DNA of 64,000 bases from SIG440 sp045586925 (lineage in GTDB: Bacteria; Bacillota; Clostridia; Monoglobales; Monoglobaceae), in the NCBI GenBank assembly GCA_045586925.1, contig JAZNBG010000014.1, forward strand, positions 73,850 through 137,849, read 5' to 3'. Numbering within the stretch: the first letter of the stretch is position 1; each line of letters begins with the position of its first letter. The position numbers and the translations under genes were made by a program. Of the stretch, positions 34,723 through 44,200 are shown piece by piece. The notes beneath the pieces are model-generated. The model searched no databases and was not told where the DNA came from. It saw nothing but the letters and a program-made list of their open reading frames with translations.

Positions 34723-35595
34723 ATGTTTTTATCTGATAAATGGAAAGATTATGAATTGCTTGATACAAGCAGAGGCGAAAAACTGGAACGCTGGGGAGAC
34801 ATTATTCTCAGGCGTCCTGACCCACAGATTGTGTGGGATGTTGAAGAGGCAAAGACCGACCCTGCATGGAAGGGTGCAGATGCTCATTATATCCGCAGTA
34901 ATACAGGCGGCGGCCATTGGGAAAGCCGCAAGGGTATGCCCGAAAGCTGGACGATAAGATACCGTGATTTGAGATTTGGTATCAAGATGATGGGCTTTAA
35001 GCATACAGGTCTTTTCCCCGAGCAGGCAACCAACTGGGACTGGTTTTCGGATATAATAAAAAAGTCGGGCAGAAGTGATGTGAATGTGCTTAATCTGTTT
35101 GCTTATACCGGTGGTGCTACCATGGCTGCTGCGGCGGCAGGAGCTGCGGTTTGCCACGTTGATGCCTCAAAAGGTATGGTTGGCTGGGCTAAGGAGAATG
35201 CAGTTTTATCGGGTCTTGATAAATGTCCCATCAGATATATTGTTGATGATGTTAAAAAGTTTACCGAGCGTGAAATCCGCCGTGGCAGAAAGTATGACGC
35301 AGTAATTATGGACCCGCCGTCTTACGGCAGAGGTCCGTCGGGCGAGGTCTGGAAGATAGAGGACGAGCTTTTTGATTTGGTTAAGCTGTGTATGGGTGTT
35401 TTGTCGGATGCCCCGCTTTTCTTCCTGATAAATTCGTATACAACAGGTCTTTCGGGCGGAGTGCTTGAAAATATATACAAAATGACCCTGCAGAAGAAAT
35501 TTGGCGGAACAGTTTTGGTAGACGAGGTGGGGCTTCCCGTAACCAAGCACGGACTTGTGTTGCCCTGCGGATATTCCGGCAGATGGTGTAAATAA
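34723..35595 (+). CDS. Class I SAM methyltransferase, RlmI-like
   Basis: 290 residues. SAM-binding motif I NVLNLFAYTGGATMAAAAAGA, acidic VDASKGMVGWAKEN, and catalytic motif IV MDPPSYGRGPSG, as in 23S rRNA m5C methyltransferases of the RlmI/RlmK group. The N-terminal PUA domain of RlmI is absent, so it is the short Clostridia form; target base not predictable. ORF starts with ATG 7 nt after AAGGACG. It likely ends a separate transcript before the ECF operon. Confidence 0.85.
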   Translation: MFLSDKWKDYELLDTSRGEKLERWGDIILRRPDPQIVWDVEEAKTDPAWKGADAHYIRSNTGGGHWESRKGMPESWTIRYRDLRFGIKMMGFKHTGLFPEQATNWDWFSDIIKKSGRSDVNVLNLFAYTGGATMAAAAAGAAVCHVDASKGMVGWAKENAVLSGLDKCPIRYIVDDVKKFTEREIRRGRKYDAVIMDPPSYGRGPSGEVWKIEDELFDLVKLCMGVLSDAPLFFLINSYTTGLSGGVLENIYKMTLQKKFGGTVLVDEVGLPVTKHGLVLPCGYSGRWCK

Positions 35596-35652
35596 ATTGT
35601 AGAGAGCAATATAGAATACGCTTTAAATCACTTTAAAACGAAGGTGAAAAAT

Positions 35653-36543
35653 TTGGACAAAAATACAGACATAATAATTGAAATAAATGACCTTGAGTTT
35701 GCCTATGAGGACGCAGAAAACGCACAGGATGCTGTCTTAAAGGGTGTCAGCCTGTCGGTTAAAAAGGGCGAATTTCTTGCGGTACTTGGGCACAACGGCT
35801 CGGGCAAATCAACTCTTGCAAAGCATCTCAATGCAATTTTAGTTCCCCAAAAGGGAAAGGTTTGGGTAGATGGAATTGACACAAGCGATGATAATAAGCT
35901 GTATGATATAAGACAAAGGGTTGGAATGGTTTTTCAAAATCCGGACAATCAGCTTGTGGCAACCATTGTTGAGGAGGATGTGGCGTTTGCCCCAGAAAAC
36001 TTAGGTGTCGCACCGGACGAAATCCGAAAGCGCGTTGACTATGCGCTTGATGCTGTAAATATGACAGAGTTTGTTCATCACGCCCCGCATATGCTAAGTG
36101 GTGGACAAAAGCAAAGAATTGCGATTGCGGGTGTTTTGGCAATGAAACCCGAAGTGCTTGTTATGGACGAGCCAACAGCAATGCTTGACCCAATAGGCAG
36201 ACGTGAAATTATGGATACGGTTAAAAAGCTTAACCGTGAAGAAAATATGACGGTTGTAATGATAACACACTTTATGGAGGAGGCGGCTCAGGCTGACCGT
36301 GTTATTGTTATGGATCATGGCAAGATTGTTATGGAGGGCACGCCTAAGGAGGTTTTCAGCCACGTTGAGGAACTGAAGAAAATCGGGCTTGATGTTCCTC
36401 AGACAACAGAACTTCTTTACAACCTGAAAAAATCGGGCATCAATATTGATGCAGATTTGCTTAGCATTGACGATTGTGTCGATGAATTACTTAACCGGAT
36501 TGCAAAGCGCAAAGGAGGTGCCGCAGATGATAAAGCTGAGTGA
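35653..36543 (+). CDS. ecfA1: ECF transporter ATPase A1
   Basis: 296 residues. Walker A GHNGSGKSTLAKHL, Q-loop FQNPDNQLVA, signature LSGGQKQRIAIAGVLA and Walker B VLVMDEPTAMLD. It powers vitamin uptake with EcfA2 and EcfT and interchangeable S subunits. The start is probably TTG at 35653, 6 nt after AAGGTG; a GTG at 35644 lies inside that ribosome binding site. It overlaps ecfA2 by 17 nt. Confidence 0.93.
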   Translation: MDKNTDIIIEINDLEFAYEDAENAQDAVLKGVSLSVKKGEFLAVLGHNGSGKSTLAKHLNAILVPQKGKVWVDGIDTSDDNKLYDIRQRVGMVFQNPDNQLVATIVEEDVAFAPENLGVAPDEIRKRVDYALDAVNMTEFVHHAPHMLSGGQKQRIAIAGVLAMKPEVLVMDEPTAMLDPIGRREIMDTVKKLNREENMTVVMITHFMEEAAQADRVIVMDHGKIVMEGTPKEVFSHVEELKKIGLDVPQTTELLYNLKKSGINIDADLLSIDDCVDELLNRIAKRKGGAADDKAE

Positions 36544-37369
36544 TGTAAGCTATGTTTATATGAGTGGCGGCCCTTTTGAAAAAATTGCGGTAGAGGATAT
36601 AAATCTTAATCTTAAAAACGGTGAATTTGTTGGATTAATCGGACACACCGGCTCGGGCAAATCCACACTGATTCAGCTTATGGCGGGGCTGATTAAGCCA
36701 AGTGGCGGCACAGTTGAAATTGACGGACAACCGCTACATACAAAAGGCTGTGATATGCGGAAAATAAGATTTCATATTGGTCTTGTTATGCAATACCCCG
36801 AATATCAGCTTTTTGAAGAAACCGTCTTTAAGGATATTGCGTTTGGACCCAAAAATATGGGCTTGCCTGAAGAAGATATTAAACGCCGTGTTCATTTTGC
36901 GGCAGATTTGGTTGGATTAAAGCGAGAGCTGCTTGAAAAGTCACCATTTGAGCTTTCGGGCGGTCAGAAAAGGCGTGTTGCCATTGCAGGTGTTCTTGCG
37001 ATGGAACCAAAGTTTCTTATTCTTGACGAGCCAACCGCAGGTCTTGACCCTGCAGGCAGGGACGAAATACTTCATAAAATCCGTGATATGCACCGCAGAC
37101 TAGGCATAACAGTTGTTTTGGTGTCACACAGTATGGAGGATATAGCAGGACTTGCTGACAGAATTGTTGTTATGAATCACGGCAAAATTGCAATGACAGG
37201 AAAGCCTGCGGAGATTTTTAAATCTGCCGATAGATTAAAAGAAATGGGGCTAACAGTGCCGCAGATTACCGAGGTCTGCACAAAACTCCGCAATGCAGGG
37301 GTTGATATTGCTGACGGAATATATACGGTAGAGTCCGCTAAGGCGGAAATTGAAAAATTATTAAAATGA
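36527..37369 (+). CDS. ecfA2: ECF transporter ATPase A2
   Basis: 280 residues. Walker A GHTGSGKSTLIQLM, Q-loop MQYPEYQLFEETV, signature LSGGQKRRVAIAGVLA and Walker B LILDEPTAGLD. The ATG at 36527 has a near-perfect AAAGGAGGTG upstream inside the end of ecfA1. YPEYQLFEETV is typical of EcfA2 rather than A1. Confidence 0.95.
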   Translation: MIKLSDVSYVYMSGGPFEKIAVEDINLNLKNGEFVGLIGHTGSGKSTLIQLMAGLIKPSGGTVEIDGQPLHTKGCDMRKIRFHIGLVMQYPEYQLFEETVFKDIAFGPKNMGLPEEDIKRRVHFAADLVGLKRELLEKSPFELSGGQKRRVAIAGVLAMEPKFLILDEPTAGLDPAGRDEILHKIRDMHRRLGITVVLVSHSMEDIAGLADRIVVMNHGKIAMTGKPAEIFKSADRLKEMGLTVPQITEVCTKLRNAGVDIADGIYTVESAKAEIEKLLK

Positions 37370-37389
37370 CGAAATGGGATGATTGACAT

Positions 37390-38190
37390 ATGCTGAAGGA
37401 TATTACTTTAGGGCAATATTTTCCGGGGAATTCTGTTATTCACCGACTTGACCCAAGAACAAAAATTCTTTGTTTGATTGTCTATATTACCATAATATTT
37501 TGTATCAAAAGCTTTATCGGGTACGGGATTTTGGCGGCATTTACGACTGTGTTTATAATTTCGTCAAGGATACCGTTTCGGTTTGTGCTTAAAGGTCTTA
37601 AACCTATTATGGTTTTTGTAGTCATAACTGCACTTTTTAATTTGTTTTTAACAAACGGACGAGTGCTATGGAGCTGGGGTTTTCTTAAGATTACTGCAGA
37701 AGGCGTGAGTCTGGCTATTTTTATGGTGCTCAGACTGTTTTTCTTAGTTCTGGGAACATCTATGCTGACACTTACCACATCTCCTATTGCTCTTACAGAT
37801 GGAATTGAATACTTGCTTTCGCCGTTTAAAAAAATCGGTGTTCCCGCACACGAGCTTGCCATGATGATGACAATTGCACTCAGGTTTGTGCCCACATTGC
37901 TCGAAGAAACCGAAAAAATTATCAAGGCGCAAACTGCCCGTGGTGCAGACTTTGAAAGCGGAAACCTGATAAACCGTGCCAAGGCAATGATTCCGATATT
38001 GATACCCCTTTTTATAAGTGCCTTCCGTCGTGCAGATGATTTGGCTGTTGCAATGGAGTGTCGCTGTTATCGTGGCGACTGTGGCAGAACCCGTCTTAAC
38101 GAGCTTAAAATGGGAAAGGCTGACCTTGTGGGTTGGCTTGCGGTTTTGGTTATGACCGCATTGATTATTTTGGCAAACATTATTTTTTAA
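37390..38190 (+). CDS. ecfT: ECF transporter transmembrane protein EcfT
   Basis: 266 residues, about five to six transmembrane helices in the first and last thirds. The coupling motif with two ARG-type boxes is seen: TAQTARGADFESGNLI and the AMECRCYRGDCGRT helix; these touch the ATPases. It forms the shared module with EcfA1/A2. No S (substrate) subunit is in the window, so it is a group II ECF system using S proteins encoded elsewhere. Confidence 0.93.
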   Translation: MLKDITLGQYFPGNSVIHRLDPRTKILCLIVYITIIFCIKSFIGYGILAAFTTVFIISSRIPFRFVLKGLKPIMVFVVITALFNLFLTNGRVLWSWGFLKITAEGVSLAIFMVLRLFFLVLGTSMLTLTTSPIALTDGIEYLLSPFKKIGVPAHELAMMMTIALRFVPTLLEETEKIIKAQTARGADFESGNLINRAKAMIPILIPLFISAFRRADDLAVAMECRCYRGDCGRTRLNELKMGKADLVGWLAVLVMTALIILANIIF

Positions 38191-38201
38191 AAGGTGTTAA
38201 A

Positions 38202-38969
38202 ATGAGAAATATAGCGGTAAAAATAATGTATGACGGTGGCAGCTATCACGGCTGGCAGTATCAGCCCAACGGCATTACTGTTCAGGAGCGGATTGAAAAA
38301 GTGCTGACCGACCTTACAGGAGAGAAGGTTTCGGTTTGTGGCTGCAGCCGTACAGATGCAGGGGTTCACGCGCTTGAGTATGTGTTTAATTTCAAAAGCG
38401 ATACCCGTATTCCTGCGGACAGGCTTCCCTATGCAATAAACACACATCTTTGTAATGACGACATTGCGGCGGTTGCCGCAAGATGCGTTGACGACAGTTT
38501 CAATGCCCGTTTTTCATCCAACGGAAAACGGTATATCTACAAAATTTGGAATTGCAACATACAAAATCCCTTTACGGCAAAATACAGCTGGCACGTGCCA
38601 TACAAGTTAAATATCGAAGAAATGAAGATGGCGGCAGAAAAATTCTGCGGAACTCACGATTTTGCGGCGTTTATGGCGGCTGGCGGCTCGCAAAAGACCA
38701 CGGTGCGTACTATTCGTGACTGTAAGGTGGAAAAAAGCTGCGAGTGGGAGGAACAGATTGAGATAGAGGTAGAGGCGGATGCCTTTCTTTATAATATGGT
38801 TCGTATTATTACAGGAACGTTGGTTGAGGTAGGTACGGGCAGAAAGTCTGCAGATGAAATTTGTGAAATAATTGATAATTGCGACCGACGTGGTGCGGGA
38901 ATGACTGCACCTCCCGAAGGTTTGTTTTTAAAAAGGGTATTATATACGCCCGAAATTTTGGAGTGGTAA
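38202..38969 (+). CDS. truA: tRNA pseudouridine synthase A
   Basis: 255 residues; makes pseudouridine at tRNA positions 38-40. Seen: YDGGSYHGWQYQPN and the catalytic Asp in GCSRTDAGVHALEYV, plus FLYNMVRIITGTLVEVG. The ATG at 38202 has AAGGTG upstream; a longer in-frame start lies inside ecfT. The ecfA1-ecfA2-ecfT-truA order is common in Firmicutes. Confidence 0.96.
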   Translation: MRNIAVKIMYDGGSYHGWQYQPNGITVQERIEKVLTDLTGEKVSVCGCSRTDAGVHALEYVFNFKSDTRIPADRLPYAINTHLCNDDIAAVAARCVDDSFNARFSSNGKRYIYKIWNCNIQNPFTAKYSWHVPYKLNIEEMKMAAEKFCGTHDFAAFMAAGGSQKTTVRTIRDCKVEKSCEWEEQIEIEVEADAFLYNMVRIITGTLVEVGTGRKSADEICEIIDNCDRRGAGMTAPPEGLFLKRVLYTPEILEW

Positions 38970-38972
38970 AGT

Positions 38973-40079
38973 ATGAAAGATAAGGAAGTTGCTGCAAAAA
39001 AAGCTTTCAGCAAAAAAAGAATTATAGCGGTTTTGATTGTATTTGCTTTGATTGCGGTTATGATATTTTCAAATCCCGAGGTACAGAAGTTCCTTATGGA
39101 ACCATCCGATATAAAACTCAGCTTTCAAAGCGGCATAAATTATACAGCCAGGGCATACGGCAAAGGAATGCTTCTTATAGGAAACGATGGTATACGTGCA
39201 ATTGACAGCCGTGGCAGAGAAAATTGGAGCATTGTGTCACCTGTTACGTCGCCTATGGTGATTACAAAAAACGAGTACGTAATGCTGGCTGACTACAGAG
39301 GCACATCGGTAAATGTTTATGAAAAAGATAAAATTGTTTCACAAATAAAGACCGAAAGAGAAATATTGTCTGCAAAGATGAATAAAAATGGTTATGTGGC
39401 AGTTGCAACCGAGGAGCTGGGTTATAAAGGCGCAGTACGTATCTTTAATAAGAATGGTACAGAGATTTTCAAGTGGTCAAGCGGCAGCGGATATATCGGC
39501 GACATTGATATTTCTTCTAAAAACCGACTTGCGATAGCTCAGCTTATGACCGACAAGGAAGAGGTTTACAGCCGTATTATGGTTGTTGAAGCAGATTCAC
39601 AAAAGGATGCAAAAAATATTGCTCAGATTGAAGGAATTGTGTCCAAATTAAAATATAAAGACAATGGCGGACTCATTGCGGTTTGTGACAACGGTGTGTA
39701 TGCTTTTAAGAAAAACGGCAAGCAGGATTATTTTATAGATTTTGGCAGCAGAACACCGGTGGGGTGCAACATTGAAAATGAAAACAATATGGTTTTTGCC
39801 TTTGACAGTGGACTTAATAATACTGTTTTGGAAAGCTATTCCGCAACAGGAAAGCTGCGGGGCAGTTATGAAACCGATGGCGAGATGATTTCGTTTGATG
39901 TCAACGGCGAATGTATCCTGACGGCAAGTATGAATGGTGCATTCCGTATCACACCTAAAGGCAAGGAGAAAAGTCGTATCGGGATTAAACGTGATGTTAA
40001 GTCAGTAAAAATATTCCCCGGAAGAGATGAATTTTTATTAATTGGCAGTGGCGGTGCACAAATAATTAAACTAAAATAA
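38973..40079 (+). CDS. DUF5711-like membrane-anchored beta-propeller protein
   Basis: 368 residues. Basic N-terminus, one transmembrane helix (IIAVLIVFALIAVMIF, ~residues 17-33), then a large extracytoplasmic domain with repeated ~40-residue blade-like units (GKGMLLIGNDGIRAIDSRG, VAVATEELGYKGAVRIFNKNG, ALIAVCDNGVYAFKKNG-like). This is the DUF5711 WD40/PQQ-like family of Clostridia, function unknown. It starts 3 nt after truA and is followed by cvpA; the recurrent pairing suggests a cell-envelope role. Confidence 0.72.
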   Translation: MKDKEVAAKKAFSKKRIIAVLIVFALIAVMIFSNPEVQKFLMEPSDIKLSFQSGINYTARAYGKGMLLIGNDGIRAIDSRGRENWSIVSPVTSPMVITKNEYVMLADYRGTSVNVYEKDKIVSQIKTEREILSAKMNKNGYVAVATEELGYKGAVRIFNKNGTEIFKWSSGSGYIGDIDISSKNRLAIAQLMTDKEEVYSRIMVVEADSQKDAKNIAQIEGIVSKLKYKDNGGLIAVCDNGVYAFKKNGKQDYFIDFGSRTPVGCNIENENNMVFAFDSGLNNTVLESYSATGKLRGSYETDGEMISFDVNGECILTASMNGAFRITPKGKEKSRIGIKRDVKSVKIFPGRDEFLLIGSGGAQIIKLK

Positions 40080-40093
40080 GGAGAGCGAAAAGT

Positions 40094-40693
40094 ATGATTG
40101 CAGATGTTATTGTTGTTGCAGTTGTGGCTGTTTGTATTTTTCTTGGCTACAAGGCTGGATTTTTAAAGTCGCTTATAAATGTTGTGTCTTATATTGCGTC
40201 AATTATTCTTTCGTTTTTGTTCTATCCGATACTTTCGGGATTTTTAATGGAAACACCGCTTTATACTTTTTTTGTAGAAAAGATAGGTGCAAAATATCCG
40301 GCAGAGGGATTAATACAAACCGAATGGAAATTCCTTGAAAAATACATAAATGAGGCTGAAGGTGCTGTTGCGGCGGCAGTTGCCGAGCTTTTGATTAATA
40401 TTATTTCATTTATTCTTATAGTAATTTTATTTAAGATTGCGATTAAACTGATAGGAAACGCCCTTAATCTGTTTGCACGTTTGCCGGTGATTAAACAGTG
40501 CAACCGTCTGGGCGGAGCGGTGACAGGCGGCTTGCTTGGTATTTTAGTTGTTTATATAGTGATGGCGTTGATGGTGACGATTGCACCGCTTGACAGCATT
40601 GACAAAGTTACCGCCGAAATACAGAAATCGACATTTGCAGAAGAAATGTATAACAACAACATAATACTAAATTTGATTGGCGGGGAGGAATAG
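40094..40693 (+). CDS. CvpA-family membrane protein
   Basis: 199 residues with four hydrophobic segments: VIVVAVVAVCIFLGYKAGF, LINVVSYIASIILSFLFY, LLINIISFILIVILF and AVTGGLLGILVVYIVMALM. The first two match the CvpA domain (colicin V production/YshB). Its role is envelope-related but poorly defined. GGAGAG precedes the ATG. Its stop is one nucleotide before the rho start. Confidence 0.86.
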   Translation: MIADVIVVAVVAVCIFLGYKAGFLKSLINVVSYIASIILSFLFYPILSGFLMETPLYTFFVEKIGAKYPAEGLIQTEWKFLEKYINEAEGAVAAAVAELLINIISFILIVILFKIAIKLIGNALNLFARLPVIKQCNRLGGAVTGGLLGILVVYIVMALMVTIAPLDSIDKVTAEIQKSTFAEEMYNNNIILNLIGGEE

Positions 40694-40694
40694 T

Positions 40695-42020
40695 GTGACA
40701 GTAAGCGAATTACAGAACCTTAAACTAAAAGAACTGCAGGAACTTGCAAAGGAAAAAGGCATAAAAAATATATCCAAGCTAAAGAAGGATGATCTTATAA
40801 ATCTGCTTGGTGATGTATCCGAGGTTGAAAAAAGTACTCAGTCCGATACCACCGCAAAAATTGCAGATGCAAACGACGGAATTGAATATTCAGACCCTGT
40901 TCGCAGGACAAACCTGATGAGCGGTGTTTTAGAGGTTTTGGCAGACGGGTACGGCTTTTTAAGGTCGGACAACTATCAGTCGGGCGAGAATGATGTATAC
41001 GTTTCGCAAAATCAGATACGCAGATTTAATCTTAAAACCGGTGACTATATTGTGGGAAATACCCGTATGCAACACGAGGGCGAGCGTTATCAGGCACTTT
41101 TATATGTGCAGACAGTAAACGGCGATAAGGTTGATGTTTCAATCAGGCGCAAGGCGTTTGATGATTTAACCCCTATATACCCCGATGAAAGATTAAGGCT
41201 TGAGAGGGGCAGATGCGATTTTGCAATGCGTATGATTGACTTGATTTCACCCATAGGCAAGGGTCAGCGTGGTATAATTGTTGCACCGCCTAAGGCGGGC
41301 AAGACAACACTTCTTAAGTCGATTGCCAACAGTATAACCGAAAATAATCCCGATGTACACCTGATTGTACTTCTGATTGACGAACGTCCTGAAGAGGTTA
41401 CAGATATGCAAAGAAGTATAAAGGGCGACGTTATATTTTCGACCTTTGACGAGGAACCAACAAACCATACCAAGGTTGCGGAAATTGTTCTTGAACGTGC
41501 AAAAAGACTTGTGGAGCACAAAAAGGATGTTGTGATTTTACTTGACAGTATAACAAGGCTTGCACGTGCTTACAACCTTACTGTTATGCCATCGGGCAGA
41601 ACTCTTTCTGGCGGTCTTGACCCTGGTGCACTTTATAAGCCAAAGAGGTTTTTCGGGGCGGCAAGAAATGTTGAAGAGGGCGGAAGCCTGACAATTCTGG
41701 CAACAGCCCTTATTGAAACAGGCAGTCGTATGGATGATGTGATTTTTGAAGAATTCAAGGGTACCGGCAATATGGAGGTTCACCTTGACCGCAGACTTCA
41801 GGAAAAGCGTGTTTTCCCTGCAATAGACATTGCAAAGTCAGGCACAAGAAAGGAAGAACTTCTGCTTGACCAGACCGAGCTTGAAGCAATATGGAGCATA
41901 CGCAAGGCATTCAGCTCGCGAAATCCTGTCGAGGTAACAGAAACCATAATAGGTCAGCTTTTAAAGACCGAAAACAATCGGGAATTTATAGCATCTGCAA
42001 AGAAAATTCTTGAGTATTAA
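40695..42020 (+). CDS. rho: Transcription termination factor Rho
   Basis: 441 residues. N-terminal Rho_N/SAP-like helices (LQNLKLKELQELAKEKGIKN), the cold-shock RNA-binding domain (GVLEVLADGYGFLRS), then the ATPase: Walker A APPKAGKTTLLKSIA, DERPEEVTDMQRS, and VVILLDSITRLARAYN. GTG at 40695 has GGGGAGGAA 6 nt upstream; a TTG further up lies inside cvpA. It is coupled with cvpA. Confidence 0.96.
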   Translation: MTVSELQNLKLKELQELAKEKGIKNISKLKKDDLINLLGDVSEVEKSTQSDTTAKIADANDGIEYSDPVRRTNLMSGVLEVLADGYGFLRSDNYQSGENDVYVSQNQIRRFNLKTGDYIVGNTRMQHEGERYQALLYVQTVNGDKVDVSIRRKAFDDLTPIYPDERLRLERGRCDFAMRMIDLISPIGKGQRGIIVAPPKAGKTTLLKSIANSITENNPDVHLIVLLIDERPEEVTDMQRSIKGDVIFSTFDEEPTNHTKVAEIVLERAKRLVEHKKDVVILLDSITRLARAYNLTVMPSGRTLSGGLDPGALYKPKRFFGAARNVEEGGSLTILATALIETGSRMDDVIFEEFKGTGNMEVHLDRRLQEKRVFPAIDIAKSGTRKEELLLDQTELEAIWSIRKAFSSRNPVEVTETIIGQLLKTENNREFIASAKKILEY

Positions 42021-42084
42021 ACAATATTTGTAAAAGCTTACAACAAATATAGAAAAAGATTGCGAAAAATTTAACAAAAAACAC

Positions 42085-42113
42085 TTGATAATTTTTGGTA
42101 AATGGAGTAGAAT
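42085..42113 (+). promoter_or_regulatory. Sigma-A promoter for pgk-tpiA-gpmI
   Basis: TTGATA (42085-42090), 17-nt spacer, TAGAAT (42108-42113), ~45 nt before the pgk ATG. Confidence 0.65.
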
Positions 42114-42158
42114 ATAAAATGTACAAAAAAAGATAATAAATGTATGGAGGGTTCAGTA

Positions 42159-43349
42159 ATGAATAAGAAAACAGTTGACGATATTTGCCCAAAGGGTAAA
42201 AGAGTTCTTGTACGTTGTGACTTTAATGTTCCCATTAAAGAAGGCAAGATTACAGACGAAACAAGAATTGTAGGGGCACTCCCCACAATTAAAAAACTTA
42301 TTGAAGACGGAGCTAAGGTTATCCTTTGTTCACATATGGGTAAGCCCAAGGGCGAACCAAAGCCCGAGCTTTCACTTGCTCCTGTTGCTGCACGTCTTTC
42401 AGAGCTTCTTGGTAAAGAGGTTGTATTTGCGGCAGACGACACAGTTGTAGGCGAAAATGCAAAGGCTGCAGTTGCTATGATGAACGATGGCGACGTTGTT
42501 CTTCTTGAAAACACAAGATACAGAGCAGAAGAAACAAAGAATGTTGAAGAATTCAGCCGTGAGCTTGCATCACTTTGTGATATGTTTGTAAACGATGCAT
42601 TTGGTACAGCACACCGTGCTCATTGTTCGAATGTTGGTGTTACCGAATTTGTTGACACAGCAGTTGGCGGTTACCTTATCAATAAGGAAATCGAATACCT
42701 CGGCAATGCGGTTAACAACCCTGTAAGACCTCTTGTTGCAGTTCTTGGCGGCTCTAAGGTTTCTTCAAAGATTTCTGTTATCAATAACCTCCTTGAGAAG
42801 GTTGATACACTTATCATCGGCGGCGGTATGGCTTATACCTTTATGAAGGCTTTGGGTGAAGAAGTTGGTGATTCACTTCTTGAGGCTGACTACCTTGATT
42901 ACGCAAAGGAAATGATGGAAAAAGCTGAGGCTAAGGGCGTTAAGCTTCTTATCCCTGTTGATACAGTTGTTGCAAAGGAATTTGACAACGATGCAGAAAA
43001 GAAGACTGTTGGCAGAGGCGAAATCGAAGCAGGCTGGCAGGGTCTTGATATCGGCGAAAAGACAATTGCTCTTTATAAGGACGCTTTAAAAGATGCAAAG
43101 ACTGTTGTTTGGAATGGTCCTATGGGCGTATTTGAAATGCCCAACTTTGCAAAGGGTACAAATGCAATTGCTGAAATGCTTGCTGACCTTGATGCTACAA
43201 CAATTATCGGCGGCGGCGACAGTGTTGCGGCTGTTAATCAGGCAGGTCTTGGCGACAAGATGAGCCACATTTCAACAGGCGGCGGTGCATCACTTGAATT
43301 CTTAGAGGGTAAGGACCTTCCCGGCGTTGTTGCAATCAACGATAAATAA
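42159..43349 (+). CDS. pgk: Phosphoglycerate kinase
   Basis: 396 residues; 1,3-bisphosphoglycerate + ADP to 3-phosphoglycerate + ATP. Seen: RVLVRCDFNVPIKEGKI, LCSHMGKPKGEP, VLLENTRYRAEE, AVLGGSKVSSKI, and TIIGGGDSVAAVNQ. The ATG at 42159 has GGAGGG upstream; an earlier in-frame ATG at 42144 overlaps this site. The gene begins the glycolytic cluster; gap is not adjacent. Confidence 0.97.
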   Translation: MNKKTVDDICPKGKRVLVRCDFNVPIKEGKITDETRIVGALPTIKKLIEDGAKVILCSHMGKPKGEPKPELSLAPVAARLSELLGKEVVFAADDTVVGENAKAAVAMMNDGDVVLLENTRYRAEETKNVEEFSRELASLCDMFVNDAFGTAHRAHCSNVGVTEFVDTAVGGYLINKEIEYLGNAVNNPVRPLVAVLGGSKVSSKISVINNLLEKVDTLIIGGGMAYTFMKALGEEVGDSLLEADYLDYAKEMMEKAEAKGVKLLIPVDTVVAKEFDNDAEKKTVGRGEIEAGWQGLDIGEKTIALYKDALKDAKTVVWNGPMGVFEMPNFAKGTNAIAEMLADLDATTIIGGGDSVAAVNQAGLGDKMSHISTGGGASLEFLEGKDLPGVVAINDK

Positions 43350-43369
43350 AACACAAAGGAGAAATTAAA

Positions 43370-44122
43370 ATGGGTAAGTATATTATTGCCGGCAACTGGA
43401 AAATGAACAAGTTGCCCAGCGAAACATATGATTTTGTAAAGGAAGTTGCTGCTGCAACAGAAGGCGCAAAGTGCGAGGTTGTTTGCTGCACACCTTATGT
43501 TTGCCTTGCAGAGGCTGTTCGTGCCGCAAAAGACACTCACGTTAAAATCGGTGCTGAAAACCTTCATTTTGAAGACAAGGGCGCATTCACAGGTGAAGTA
43601 AGTGCAGATATGCTCTTGGATTTGGGCGTCAGCTACGTTATTATCGGTCACTCTGAAAGAAGACAGTACTTTGCTGAAACTGACGAAACTGTAAATCTTA
43701 AAACAAAGAAGGCTTTAGAAAAGGGTCTTATCCCCATCGTTTGCGTTGGCGAAAGTCTTGAAGAAAGAGAAGCAGGCATCACAATGGACCTTATTGCAAT
43801 TCAGGTTAAAAAGGCTTTTGCAGGCATTGCTGCAGAAGATGCAAAAAAAGTTGTTATTGCATATGAGCCAATCTGGGCTATTGGCACAGGTAAGACTGCA
43901 ACAGCTGAGCAGGCTCAGGAAGTTTGCGAAGGTATCAGAAAGATTTTTGCAGAGCTTTACTGCGACAAGTGTGCTCAAGAGGTTACAATTCAGTACGGCG
44001 GCAGTATGAACGCAGGCAATGCGGCTGAGCTTCTTGCAAAGAATGATATTGACGGCGGTCTTATCGGCGGTGCAAGCCTTAAGAGTGCAGATTTTGCTGT
44101 AATTGTAAAGGCAGCACAGTAA
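43370..44122 (+). CDS. tpiA: Triosephosphate isomerase
   Basis: 250 residues. Seen: AGNWKMNKLP, catalytic His in IIGHSERRQYF, catalytic Glu in IAYEPIWAIGTG and phosphate loop YGGSMNAGNA, GLIGGASL. AAAGGAG upstream; 20 nt after pgk. Codon use is strongly biased, as expected for a highly expressed gene. Confidence 0.97.
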   Translation: MGKYIIAGNWKMNKLPSETYDFVKEVAAATEGAKCEVVCCTPYVCLAEAVRAAKDTHVKIGAENLHFEDKGAFTGEVSADMLLDLGVSYVIIGHSERRQYFAETDETVNLKTKKALEKGLIPIVCVGESLEEREAGITMDLIAIQVKKAFAGIAAEDAKKVVIAYEPIWAIGTGKTATAEQAQEVCEGIRKIFAELYCDKCAQEVTIQYGGSMNAGNAAELLAKNDIDGGLIGGASLKSADFAVIVKAAQ

Positions 44123-44139
44123 TTTTTAAATAAAAGGAT

Positions 44140-44163
44140 AAGGGCGAAGGAAATTTCGCCCTT
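44140..44163 (+). terminator. Partial terminator between tpiA and gpmI
   Basis: AAGGGCGAA / TTCGCCCTT (9 bp) around a short loop, then GTTTTAAGTT. With gpmI downstream on the same strand and no strong promoter in the gap, it may tune rather than stop transcription. Confidence 0.6.
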
Positions 44164-44200
44164 GTTTTAAGTTAATTGTGTTTAAAGAAAGGATAAAATA

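Noticed and set aside
34598..34957. 119-codon plus-strand ORF at the start of the methyltransferase gene
   Set aside because: It begins before the promoter at 34650-34678 and overlaps the clear methyltransferase frame; a shadow.
42022..42051. Inverted repeat ATATTTGT/ACAAATAT after rho as a terminator
   Set aside because: AT-only stem with no following T-tract; too weak to call.
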